From positions 756,191 through 820,190 of the forward strand of contig CAVRCA010000003.1 of the NCBI GenBank assembly GCA_963719345.1: 64,000 bases of DNA, in the 5' to 3' direction. The DNA is from CAVRCA01 sp963719345 (GTDB taxonomy: Bacteria; Pseudomonadota; Alphaproteobacteria; Acetobacterales; Acetobacteraceae). This document shows positions 26,718 to 34,889 of the stretch, one piece after another (the stretch's first letter is position 1; each line of letters starts with the position of its first letter). The notes below the pieces were generated by a model. It searched no databases and was not told the origin of the DNA. It saw nothing but the letters and a program-made list of their open reading frames with translations. A program made the translations under genes and the position numbers.

Positions 26718-28211
26718 ATGAACACGATCGATTCTCCCCTCCTCGGCCTGTCGCAGCGGCTGCCGCCGTCGAACCTGCAAGCCGAGCAGGCGCTGCTCGG
26801 CGCGCTGCTCGCCAACAACCGGGCCTACGAGCGGGTCAGCGAGTTCCTGATCCCGGAGCATTTCGCCGACCCGATCCACGGCCGGATCTTTCAGGCCATC
26901 GCGCGGCGGATCGAGGCAGGGCAACTCGCTGACGCGGTGACCCTGAAGACGGAGTTCGAGCACTCCGGCATCCTCGAGGAGGTCGGCGGCACGGCCTACC
27001 TGGCGCAGTTGCTCACCGCCATGGTCGGCATCATCAATGCCGGCGAATATGGTCGCGCGGTCTACGACGCCTGGCTCCGCCGCCAGCTCATCGATGTCGG
27101 CGAGACGGTCGTCAACAACGCGTTCGGCGCCGACCCGGAGCTTGACGGACCCAAGCAGATCGAGGCGGCGGAGCAATCCCTGTTCGAGCTCTCCAACGAT
27201 GGCGGCTCGAGCGGCGGCTTCGTCACCTTCAAGGACGCGCTCACCGAGGCCATTCTCGGGGCCGAGCGGGCGTTCCGCCGCGCTGGTCACGTCTCCGGCC
27301 TGACCACCGGGCTGCGCGATCTCGACAAGAAGATGGGCGGCATGCATCCGTCCGACCTGCTGATCCTCGCCGGCCGTCCCGGCATGGGCAAGACCGCGCT
27401 GGCGACGAAGATCGCCTACGGCGCCGCCCGCGCGCTGCTCGACGATGCCCGGCTCGACAACCCCGACGCCGTGCCCAAGGGCAGCGTCGCCGTGTTCTCG
27501 CTGGAGATGAGCGCCGAGCAGCTTGCCACCCGGTTGCTCAGCGAGGAGGCGCGGATCTCCGGCGACCGCATCCGTCGCGGCGACATCGGTCAGCGCGAGT
27601 TCGACAAGTTCGTCCAGGTAAGCCGGGACATCGCGTCGCTTCCCATTCAGATCGACGACACGCCCGCCCTGACGCTTTCGGCGATGCGCACGCGCTGCCG
27701 GAGACTGAAGCGCACGCGGGGGCTCAACCTCGTCATCGTCGACTACCTGCAACTGATGCGGCCGTCGGCGGGCACGCGGCCCGAGAACCGGGTGCTGGAA
27801 ATCAGCCAGATCACCCAGGGGTTGAAGGCGATCGCCAAGGAACTGGCGGTGCCGGTGCTCGCCCTGTCGCAGCTCTCCCGCGCCGTCGAGAGCCGGGAGG
27901 ACAAGCGGCCGCAGCTCGCGGACCTCCGCGAATCGGGGACGATCGAGCAGGACGCCGACGCGGTGATGTTCGTCTATCGCGACGAGTATTATCTGGAGCA
28001 GCGGATGCCCAAGGAGGTCGCCTTCGAGGGCGGCGGCGAAAAATTCCACACCGCGATGGACGAGTGGCACCAGAAGATCGCCAAGGTCCACAACCAGGCG
28101 GACCTGATCATCGCCAAGCAGCGGCACGGCCCGACCGGCACGATCTCGCTGTTCTTCGAGGCCGAGTTCACCCGCTTCGCCGATCTCGACACCCATCACG
28201 AGGCGGATTGA
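26718..28211 (+). CDS. dnaB: Replicative DNA helicase DnaB
   Basis: DnaB is the hexameric helicase that unwinds DNA at the replication fork. The 497-residue protein has the N-terminal primase-interaction domain (LPPSNLQAEQALLGALLANN). The RecA-like C-terminal domain has Walker A GRPGMGKTALA, FSLEMSAEQLATRLLSEEA, Walker B LVIVDYLQLM and the late ALSQLSRAVESREDKRP and DLRESGTIEQDADAVMFVYR motifs. The length is normal and there is no intein. Its stop overlaps the next gene's presumed TTG start, an arrangement suggesting coupling with alr. Confidence 0.96.
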   Translation: MNTIDSPLLGLSQRLPPSNLQAEQALLGALLANNRAYERVSEFLIPEHFADPIHGRIFQAIARRIEAGQLADAVTLKTEFEHSGILEEVGGTAYLAQLLTAMVGIINAGEYGRAVYDAWLRRQLIDVGETVVNNAFGADPELDGPKQIEAAEQSLFELSNDGGSSGGFVTFKDALTEAILGAERAFRRAGHVSGLTTGLRDLDKKMGGMHPSDLLILAGRPGMGKTALATKIAYGAARALLDDARLDNPDAVPKGSVAVFSLEMSAEQLATRLLSEEARISGDRIRRGDIGQREFDKFVQVSRDIASLPIQIDDTPALTLSAMRTRCRRLKRTRGLNLVIVDYLQLMRPSAGTRPENRVLEISQITQGLKAIAKELAVPVLALSQLSRAVESREDKRPQLADLRESGTIEQDADAVMFVYRDEYYLEQRMPKEVAFEGGGEKFHTAMDEWHQKIAKVHNQADLIIAKQRHGPTGTISLFFEAEFTRFADLDTHHEAD

Positions 28212-29380
28212 GCCGCGTCATCACCCCTCCCCCAACCCCCTCCCGCACGGGAAGCGGGCCTGCCTCTCCTCCTCCCCTCGTGGGAGGAGGCCGGGAGGAG
28301 GGGGTTGCCGCAATCCTCGACATCGACCTCGGCGCGATCGCCGCCAACTGGCGTCTGCTGTGCGCCCGCCATCCGTCCGGCCCGGTCGGCGGCGTGGTGA
28401 AAGCCGACGGCTACGGGCTGGACGCCCGAAAAGTGGCCGCCACCTTGCACGCGGCAGGCTGCCGTCACTTCTTCGTCGCCCATCTCGACGAGGCCCTGGC
28501 GATCCGGGACTTGGTGCCGGGCGCGATGCTGGCGGTGCTCAACGGCCCGATCCCGGGCAGCGAGCCGGAATACGCCGCCCGCGGCATCCTGCCCGTGCTC
28601 GGCTCGCTCGCGGCGCTCGCCGCCTGGCGCGGACAGGCCGGGCGAGTCGGCCAAAAACTGCCGGCATTGCTGCACGTCGACACCGGCATGTCCCGTCTCG
28701 GGTTCGATGCAGGCGAGCTGGCGTGCCTGCAGGCGGATCACGCCCGCCTGGCGGGTATTGCTCCGCGTTTCGTCATGACCCATCTGGTGGCGGCGGAGGT
28801 GCCGGACGATCCGGTGAACGAGGCGCAGCGTCGTCGCTTCGCCGAGGCGTGCGACCGGCTGCCGCCGCTGCCGCGCAGCCTCGCCAACTCGTCCGGGATT
28901 TTTCTCGGGCCGGCATTCGGCTCGGACCTCGCCCGGCCCGGCGCCGCGCTCTACGGCATCAATCCGACGCCCGGGCGGCCGAACCCGATGCAGGGCGTGG
29001 TCCGGCTCCGTGCGCGCGTGCTGCAAGTCCGCGACATCCCGGCGGGCGAGACCGTCGGCTACAACGCCACTTGGCGCGCACCGCGCCCAAGCCGCATCGC
29101 CACCGTGGGGGTCGGCTACGCCGATGGCTGGCACCGCAGCCGCTCCGGGCGCAGCTTCGCCTTCTTTGACGGCAGGCCCGTCCCGCTGGTAGGCCGTATC
29201 TCCATGGACCTCACGACCTACGACGTCACCGACCGGCCGGAGATCGGCCCGGACGACTGGCTCGACCTGATCGGCCCCGACGTTCCCGTGGACACCGTCG
29301 CCGCCGACGCCGGCACCAACGGCTACGAAGTACTCACCGGGCTCGGGCGCCGTTTCGCCAGGGTCTACCGCCCGGCGTGA
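28208..29380 (+). CDS. alr: Alanine racemase
   Basis: This PLP enzyme supplies D-alanine for peptidoglycan. The barrel domain starts at AILDIDLGAIAANWRLL, with the PLP lysine in GVVKADGYGLDARKVA. The catalytic tyrosine is in VGVGYADGWHRS, and PLVGRISMDLTTYDVTD is typical. There is no ATG before the barrel. A TTG at 28208 overlaps the dnaB stop and would add about 35 Pro/Gly-rich residues encoded by a palindromic repeat; a GTG at 28280 inside that repeat would give a near-normal N-terminus. I give the longer form. mlaE follows with a GTGA overlap. The enzyme call is secure, the start is not. Confidence 0.93.
   Translation: MSRVITPPPTPSRTGSGPASPPPLVGGGREEGVAAILDIDLGAIAANWRLLCARHPSGPVGGVVKADGYGLDARKVAATLHAAGCRHFFVAHLDEALAIRDLVPGAMLAVLNGPIPGSEPEYAARGILPVLGSLAALAAWRGQAGRVGQKLPALLHVDTGMSRLGFDAGELACLQADHARLAGIAPRFVMTHLVAAEVPDDPVNEAQRRRFAEACDRLPPLPRSLANSSGIFLGPAFGSDLARPGAALYGINPTPGRPNPMQGVVRLRARVLQVRDIPAGETVGYNATWRAPRPSRIATVGVGYADGWHRSRSGRSFAFFDGRPVPLVGRISMDLTTYDVTDRPEIGPDDWLDLIGPDVPVDTVAADAGTNGYEVLTGLGRRFARVYRPA
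28234..28306. repeat. Palindromic GC-rich repeat element inside the alr 5' end
   Basis: The outer arms AACCCCCTCC (28234-28243) and GGAGGGGGTT (28297-28306) are perfect complements. An inner hairpin has arms CCTCCTCCC (28268-28276) and GGGAGGAGG (28282-28290). The composition resembles the dispersed intergenic palindromes of many alphaproteobacteria. Here the element lies between the dnaB stop and the alr barrel and is open in the alr frame. Confidence 0.6.
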
Positions 29381-30162
29381 ACCTCCTGCTCGACCTGCTG
29401 GCCGGCCTCGGCCGCGCATGCCTGGACGCTTGCCGCGCCACCGGCGCGCTGACCCAGTTCGCGCTCTCCGGCCTGTCCCACCTGGTGCGCCCGCCGTTCT
29501 ACTGGCGCATGTTCGGCCGCGCCCTCGTGGAGATCGGCTTCTTCAGCCTGCCCGTGGTCGCACTCACGGCGCTGTTCACCGGCATGGTGCTGGCGCTGCA
29601 ATCCTATACCGGCTTCGCCCGCTTCTCGGCCGAGGGCGCGATCGCGAGCATCGTCGTGCTCTCGGTCACGCGCGAGCTGGGGCCGGTGCTGGCAGGGCTG
29701 ATGGTCGCAGGCCGCATCGGCGCCGCGATGGCGGCCGAGATCGGCACCATGCGGGTGACCGACCAGATCGACGCGCTCTCCACCCTCTCCACCAACCCGA
29801 TGAAATATCTCGTGGCGCCCCGCCTGCTGGCCGGGACGATCGCGCTGCCCCTCCTGGTGGTGGTGGCCGACATCCTCGGCGTGCTCGGCGGCACCATCAT
29901 CGCCACCCTCAAGCTCGGGTTCAATTCGGCCAACTACTTCGCGCGCACGCTGGAGTTCGTGCAGACCATCGACGTGGTGTCCGGCTTGGCCAAGGCGGCG
30001 GTGTTCGGCTTCCTCATCACGCTGCTCGGCTGCTTCCAGGGCTACCACAGCCGGGGCGGCGCGCAGGGTGTCGGCGCCGCGACGACATCCGCCGTGGTCG
30101 CCGCTTCCATCCTCATCCTGAGCTTCGACTACGTGTTGACGGAAATGTTCTTCGCCCGATGA
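29377..30162 (+). CDS. mlaE: MlaE family ABC transporter permease
   Basis: This is a 261-residue inner-membrane permease of the MlaE/TrbI-like family that helps maintain outer-membrane lipid asymmetry. Several membrane segments are visible: FSLPVVALTALFTGMVLALQ, a stretch ending in MVAGRIGAAMAAEIGTM, LLVVVADILGVLGGTIIA and the C-terminal TTSAVVAASILILSF. The RIGAAMAAEIGTMRVTDQID motif is the family signature facing the ATPase. The GTG at 29377 overlaps the alr stop. The next gene, the ATPase, starts within this gene's stop, so both are made together. Confidence 0.92.
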   Translation: MNLLLDLLAGLGRACLDACRATGALTQFALSGLSHLVRPPFYWRMFGRALVEIGFFSLPVVALTALFTGMVLALQSYTGFARFSAEGAIASIVVLSVTRELGPVLAGLMVAGRIGAAMAAEIGTMRVTDQIDALSTLSTNPMKYLVAPRLLAGTIALPLLVVVADILGVLGGTIIATLKLGFNSANYFARTLEFVQTIDVVSGLAKAAVFGFLITLLGCFQGYHSRGGAQGVGAATTSAVVAASILILSFDYVLTEMFFAR

Positions 30163-30935
30163 GCGGCGCCGTCCCGAAAATCCGCATCCGCGGCCTCCGC
30201 AAATCGTTCGGCGACAAGCTGGTGCTGGACGGCATCGACCTCGACGTGATGCCGCAGACCTCGATGGTGGTGATCGGCGGCTCCGGCTCGGGCAAGTCGG
30301 TGCTGCTGAAATGCGTGATCGGGCTGCTGGAGCCCGACGCCGGCGTCATCGAGATCGACGGACGCGACGTGCTGCGGATGAGCCGGAGCGAAGCCGAGGC
30401 GGTGCGCGCCCGGATCGGCATGCTGTTCCAGAACGGGGCGTTGTTCGACAGCTTGCCGGTCTGGGAGAACGTGGCATTCGGCTTGCTCGCCGAGCACAAG
30501 ACGACGCGCGCCGCGGCAAGGGAGCGGGCGAGCGAGTTTCTGGCGCAGGTCGGGCTGGCTTCGAGCGTGGGCGCGCTTTCTCCGGCGGAACTCTCGGGCG
30601 GGATGCAGAAGCGGGTGGCACTCGCCCGCGCTATTGCCGCGCAGCCCGACATCATGTTCTTCGACGAACCGACGACCGGGCTCGACCCGATCATGGGGGC
30701 AGTGATCGATGGCCTCATCGTCGATTGCGTCAAGCGCCTCGGCAGCACGGCGGTCGCGATCACGCACGACATGGCCTCGGCCCGGCGGATCGGCGACACG
30801 ATCGCGATGATCCATCGCGGCCGGATCATCTGGAGCGGCTCGCCGGCCGCGCTGGAAGACAGCGGCAACCCCGAGGTCGACCAGTTCGTCCGCGGCCGAC
30901 GCGACGGCCCGATCCAGATGGAGCTGCGCCGCTAG
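30159..30935 (+). CDS. mlaF: ABC transporter ATP-binding protein, MlaF type
   Basis: This 258-residue ATPase partners the MlaE permease. Walker A is IGGSGSGKSVLLKCVIGLLE, the Q-loop is GMLFQNGALFDSLPVWENV, the signature is PAELSGGMQKRVALARAIA and Walker B is IMFFDEPTTGLDP. The H-loop lies in AITHDMASARRIGD. The LFDSLPVWENV segment is characteristic of MlaF. The start overlaps the mlaE stop by 4 bp. No MCE-domain (MlaD) gene follows; the next gene encodes an exported beta-propeller-like protein, so MlaD must be elsewhere or absent. Confidence 0.93.
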   Translation: MSGAVPKIRIRGLRKSFGDKLVLDGIDLDVMPQTSMVVIGGSGSGKSVLLKCVIGLLEPDAGVIEIDGRDVLRMSRSEAEAVRARIGMLFQNGALFDSLPVWENVAFGLLAEHKTTRAAARERASEFLAQVGLASSVGALSPAELSGGMQKRVALARAIAAQPDIMFFDEPTTGLDPIMGAVIDGLIVDCVKRLGSTAVAITHDMASARRIGDTIAMIHRGRIIWSGSPAALEDSGNPEVDQFVRGRRDGPIQMELRR

Positions 30936-30992
30936 CTTGCCCAGAGCCGCCAATCGTCCCGATCATGTCGGGACGAGGGAGGATGACCCGCG

Positions 30993-32300
30993 ATGAAGAC
31001 ATTGATTGCGATGGCGCTGGTGTTCGCCAGCGGCCTCGCTTCGGCGACCGCCCGGGCGCAGGACCCGCTGGCGGCCGCCGAGGCCAGCAACATGGCGATC
31101 ATCGGCCGCAGCGATCTCGGCGGCGTCGGCAAGGGAGGCGAGGGATTGGCCCTGCAGACCTATGCGGGTGGCCGCCGGGTGCTGTTCCTCGCCCACGAAT
31201 CCGGGCCTGCCTGCTTCAGCGTGCTCGACGTGACGCGGCCGGAGGCGCCGACCCTCATCACCCAGGTCCCGGTGGAAGCGGACTACGTGCGCTGCAACTC
31301 GCTCGGCCTGACCGGGACGACGCTGGTGGTGGCGCACCAGACGGCGAAGGTCGGGCAGGACCATGCCGGGCTCGACGTCTACGACGTCGCCGACCCCGCC
31401 AAGCCGGCCAAGCTGTCCCATTTCGACACCTCCGGTCCGCACTCGCGGGGCGCGCATTTCGTCTGGTTCACCGACGGCCGCTACGCCTATGCGTCCACCG
31501 GGGCGCGGGACTTCACGCCGCGGAACCCGGAGGACGACCAGTTCCTGATGATCGTCGACCTCTCCGATCCGCGCGCACCGCAAGAGGTCGGTCGCTGGTG
31601 GCTGCCCGGAACGCGGGAGGGTGACGCCGCCGAAACGCCGCCGAGGGTAGACGGGGTGCAGAACGGCATCCGGATGCACTCGTTGGTGATCGCGCCCGAC
31701 CGTCCGGATCGCGCCTATGTCGGGTGGATCGACGGCGGCTGGGTGATCCTCGACATCGCGGACAAGGCGCATCCGAAGGCGATCGCGCGGCGCTCGTGGC
31801 AGTCGCTCGGCAACGGGTTTGCGCACACGGTGCTGCCCATCCCGAGCCGCAACCTCGCGATCCAGACCGAGGAAGCCACGCTCGACAACTGTCGCGACTG
31901 GCCGAAACGGAACTGGGTGTGGGACATCGGCAACGAGCGCGCGCCGATCCCGCTGGCGCCGTTCCCGCCGGCGCCCGACCAGTCGGCACTATGCGAGGCG
32001 GGCGGGCGGTTCGGCGCCCACAACATTCACATGAACCGGCCGATCGCCACCTCGCGCACCCTGTCGCAGACGGTCGTCGGCAGCTATTTCAACGGCGGCG
32101 TGCGTGCCTATTCGATCGCCGACCCGAACCGGCCGGTGGAGATCGGCTACCTGATCCCGCAAGCGCCGGCCGGGAATCCGACGCACACCATCCAGATCAA
32201 CGACGTGTACGTGGACGAGAACGGGCTGATCTACGCCAACGACCGCGCCGGCGGCGGACTCTACATCATCCGCTACACCGGACCCGTGCCGCTGCAGTGA
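30993..32300 (+). CDS. Exported LVIVD-repeat-like protein
   Basis: This 435-residue protein has a clear signal peptide (MKTLIAMALVFASGLASATA, cleavage near ARAQD), so it is likely periplasmic. The body contains repeated strands of the LVIVD/YncE-like propeller type: FSVLDVTRPEAPTLITQV, LDVYDVADPAKPAKLSHFDT, LMIVDLSDPRAPQEVGRWWL and VRAYSIADPNRPVEIGYLIP. A conserved FGAHNIHMNRP motif with histidines precedes the last blade, and four cysteines are visible. The function is unknown. It overlaps the next small exported protein at GTGA, so the two are coupled. Both sit between mlaF and radA. Confidence 0.77.
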   Translation: MKTLIAMALVFASGLASATARAQDPLAAAEASNMAIIGRSDLGGVGKGGEGLALQTYAGGRRVLFLAHESGPACFSVLDVTRPEAPTLITQVPVEADYVRCNSLGLTGTTLVVAHQTAKVGQDHAGLDVYDVADPAKPAKLSHFDTSGPHSRGAHFVWFTDGRYAYASTGARDFTPRNPEDDQFLMIVDLSDPRAPQEVGRWWLPGTREGDAAETPPRVDGVQNGIRMHSLVIAPDRPDRAYVGWIDGGWVILDIADKAHPKAIARRSWQSLGNGFAHTVLPIPSRNLAIQTEEATLDNCRDWPKRNWVWDIGNERAPIPLAPFPPAPDQSALCEAGGRFGAHNIHMNRPIATSRTLSQTVVGSYFNGGVRAYSIADPNRPVEIGYLIPQAPAGNPTHTIQINDVYVDENGLIYANDRAGGGLYIIRYTGPVPLQ

Positions 32301-32797
32301 AATACGGGCTCGTCGTGTTGGCCCTGCTTGCCGCCTCGCCGGCGCGGGCCGGGGGTGCGGAGCAGGCGGTCGGCCTGTTCATGCAGGCCTGCCTCCGGTT
32401 TGCCGGCGATCCGGCTGGCTTGCGCAAATGGACGGCGGACGCCGGCTTGCACGCGCTACCGTCCATCGGTCAGCGGGCGTTTCTCCAGCAGCAGCCCGGC
32501 ATCGCGTTCGATGCGACGAACGGGGTGGAAAAATTCGTGCTGGTGTCGGGCGACGACGGCTCCTGCTCGACCGTCGCCCAGCATGCCGAGACGGCGGATC
32601 TGCTCGCCGATCTGGGACGTGCCCTGGAGCAGGCCGGGATCGGCTTCACTTATACTGATAGGAACGATCCGCAGGAGACGGCGCTGCACCACCGTGAGTA
32701 TCAGGCCCGTAAAGGACGGCGGAGCTGGCGACTCGTCGTCAGCACGGGCGGGCCGCAGGCGGCAGCGCACCCGATGCTGACCGCCATCGCCGAGTGA
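32297..32797 (+). CDS. Small exported protein of unknown function (NMCC_0638-like)
   Basis: This 166-residue protein starts at a GTG overlapping the previous stop. A signal peptide is evident (MKYGLVVLALLAASPARAGG), and the mature part begins GAEQAVGLFMQACLRFAGDP. Two cysteines, in MQACL and GSCSTV, could form a disulfide. It resembles the NMCC_0638 group of small periplasmic proteins, an uncertain assignment. It is probably co-expressed with the upstream propeller protein. The radA start follows 8 bp after its stop. No function can be assigned. Confidence 0.68.
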   Translation: MKYGLVVLALLAASPARAGGAEQAVGLFMQACLRFAGDPAGLRKWTADAGLHALPSIGQRAFLQQQPGIAFDATNGVEKFVLVSGDDGSCSTVAQHAETADLLADLGRALEQAGIGFTYTDRNDPQETALHHREYQARKGRRSWRLVVSTGGPQAAAHPMLTAIAE

Positions 32798-32805
32798 TTG
32801 CCAGC

Positions 32806-34200
32806 ATGGCGAAACCAACGTCCCGCTACGTCTGCCAGGCCTGCGGCGCCGTCACCACGAAATGGGCCGGACGCTGCGAGACCTGCGGCGAGTGGAACAC
32901 GATTCTCGAGGAGCCGGTCGAGGCCCGCCCGGGCGTCGGCGGCAAGCCCGCGACCCGTCGCAAGCTGGATTTCGTCGGTCTGGCCGGGAGCGCCGAGCCG
33001 GCGCCGCGCTGCCCCGTCGGCATCGAGGAGCTTGATCGCGTCCTCGGTGGCGGCTTGGTGCCGGCGTCGGCGGTGCTGGTCGGCGGCGATCCCGGCATCG
33101 GCAAGTCGACCTTGTTGCTGCAGGCCGCCGCCTCGCTGGCACGGCGCGGCGAGCGGGTCCTGTACGTCTCGGGCGAGGAAGCGATCGAGCAGATCAGGAT
33201 GCGGGCGCGCCGGCTGGGCGTGACCGACGCCCGGCTCGATCTCGCCGCGGCGATCAACGTCCGCGAAATCACCGCCGCCCTCGAACACGAGGCCGGGCTG
33301 ACGATGGTCGTGATCGACAGCATCCAGACGATGTGGCTGGACGCCATCGAGAGCGCGCCGGGCACGGTCGCGCAGGTCCGGGCCTGCAGCTTCGAGCTGA
33401 TCCGGCTGGCAAAGGCGCGCGGTTTCGCCGTGGTGCTGGTCGGCCACGTGACCAAGGAAGGTGCGATTGCGGGACCGCGCGTGCTCGAGCACATGGTCGA
33501 CGCCGTGCTCTACTTCGAGGGCGATCGGGGGCACCAGTTCCGCATCCTGCGGGCGGTAAAAAACCGGTTCGGCGCCACCGACGAGATCGGCGTGTTCGAG
33601 ATGACCGAGGAGGGATTGGCGGAGGTGCCCAATCCCTCGGCCCTGTTCCTGGCCGAGCGGCGCGGCAACATCTCGGGCAGCGCGGTGTTCGCCGGGCTGG
33701 AGGGAACCCGGCCGGTCCTGGTCGAGGTGCAGGCCCTGCTGGCGCCCAATCCGGGCGGCGCGCCGCGACGCTCGGTGGTCGGCTGGGACGGCGGCCGGCT
33801 GGCGATGCTGCTGGCGGTGCTGGAAACCCGGTGCGGCCTGCGGCTCGCCGCCAGCGACATCTACCTCAACATCGCGGGCGGGCTGCGGGTGAGCGAGCCG
33901 GCCGCCGATCTCGCGGTCGCCGCCGCCTTGGCCTCGGCGGTGTCGGACCGGCCGACCAACCCCGGCATGGTCTATTTCGGCGAGATCGGTCTGTCGGGCG
34001 AGGTGCGGCAGGTCGCCCAGTCGGAGGCGCGGCTCAAGGAAGCGGCCAAGCTCGGCTTCGACGCGGCCTGCCTGCCTCGCCGGGTCGCGCGCGGCAACCG
34101 CCCGCTTGCCGCGCCGGCCGGTTTGCGGCTCGACGAGGTGGGTCATCTGTCAGACCTGGTCGCGCGGTTCGCGCCGGAGCGCGGTGCGGCGCCGCCATGA
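32806..34200 (+). CDS. radA: DNA repair protein RadA
   Basis: RadA is a RecA-related ATPase that promotes branch migration in recombination. The 464-residue protein has the N-terminal zinc finger (YVCQACGAVTTKWAGRCETC). Walker A is GGDPGIGKSTLLLQ, Walker B is MVVIDSIQTMW and the RadA-specific KNRFG motif lies in RAVKNRFGATDEIGVFEM. A C-terminal Lon-like domain (LNIAGGLRVSEPAADLAVAA) completes it. I use the ATG at 32806; a GTG at 32794 overlapping the previous stop is also possible. It lies in the conserved radA-cvpA-purF order. Confidence 0.95.
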   Translation: MAKPTSRYVCQACGAVTTKWAGRCETCGEWNTILEEPVEARPGVGGKPATRRKLDFVGLAGSAEPAPRCPVGIEELDRVLGGGLVPASAVLVGGDPGIGKSTLLLQAAASLARRGERVLYVSGEEAIEQIRMRARRLGVTDARLDLAAAINVREITAALEHEAGLTMVVIDSIQTMWLDAIESAPGTVAQVRACSFELIRLAKARGFAVVLVGHVTKEGAIAGPRVLEHMVDAVLYFEGDRGHQFRILRAVKNRFGATDEIGVFEMTEEGLAEVPNPSALFLAERRGNISGSAVFAGLEGTRPVLVEVQALLAPNPGGAPRRSVVGWDGGRLAMLLAVLETRCGLRLAASDIYLNIAGGLRVSEPAADLAVAAALASAVSDRPTNPGMVYFGEIGLSGEVRQVAQSEARLKEAAKLGFDAACLPRRVARGNRPLAAPAGLRLDEVGHLSDLVARFAPERGAAPP

Positions 34201-34261
34201 AGCTTGGCGGTTCCCCCGATCCGGCCGATATAGCGGCCTGCTTCCCTCGTATGGCGGTTCG

Positions 34262-34843
34262 ATGACCTGGGTGGACCTCGCTGTCCTCGGCGTGCTGGCG
34301 GTCTCCGCCCTGCTCGCCTTCGTCCGCGGCTTCGTGCGCGAGGTGCTGGGCATCGGCGCCTGGGTCGCCGCGGCCCTGGTGGCCGCCTGGGCGTTCCCGT
34401 TCGCGCGGCCCAGGTTCCGCGACTGGCTGGGCGCGCCGGACCTCGTCGATCCGGTCACGTTCGCCAGCGTCTTCGTCGTTACCCTGCTCGTCCTGCTGCT
34501 GATCTCGCATTGGATCGGCACGCTCGTGCGCGGGTCGGCGCTCGGCGGCCTGGACCGGACGTTGGGTCTGGTATTCGGTATCGTGAGGGGTGCGGCGCTG
34601 GTGGTGTTCGCCTATATCGCAGTCGGACTGGTGATCCCCGCCGATCACTGGCCGGACCCGGTGGCGCGGGCACGATCCCTTCCCCTCGCCTATGCCGGAG
34701 CCGCGTGGGCCGTCGCGCGTCTCCCCCCAGATTACCGGCCCAAACTACAGGCGCCCCCCAGCGGTAGGCAGGCGACCGCGGAGGAACTGTTGCGCGCTAA
34801 TCCGCAAGGCCGGGCCACGAACCGGCCGGTCGCGCGGAACTAG
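34262..34843 (+). CDS. CvpA family membrane protein
   Basis: This 193-residue inner-membrane protein has about four hydrophobic segments: LAVLGVLAVSALLAFVRGFV, IGAWVAAALVAAWAFPFA, VFVVTLLVLLLISHWIGTLV and VFGIVRGAALVVFAYIAVGL. The GGLDRTLGLVFGIVRG motif is typical of CvpA, a family linked genetically to colicin V production and envelope function. It lies just upstream of purF, as in E. coli and many alphaproteobacteria. The tail after residue 160 is polar. The start at 34262 is the first ATG before the first membrane segment. Confidence 0.88.
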   Translation: MTWVDLAVLGVLAVSALLAFVRGFVREVLGIGAWVAAALVAAWAFPFARPRFRDWLGAPDLVDPVTFASVFVVTLLVLLLISHWIGTLVRGSALGGLDRTLGLVFGIVRGAALVVFAYIAVGLVIPADHWPDPVARARSLPLAYAGAAWAVARLPPDYRPKLQAPPSGRQATAEELLRANPQGRATNRPVARN

Positions 34844-34889
34844 TCTGGTATGGGTACGGGCGTCACGGCCGTGCTCAAGGAGAGCAGCA

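Noticed and set aside
25545..28199. 884-residue open frame antisense to acyl-CoA dehydrogenase and dnaB
   Set aside because: Explained by third-position GC bias; it covers two secure plus-strand genes.
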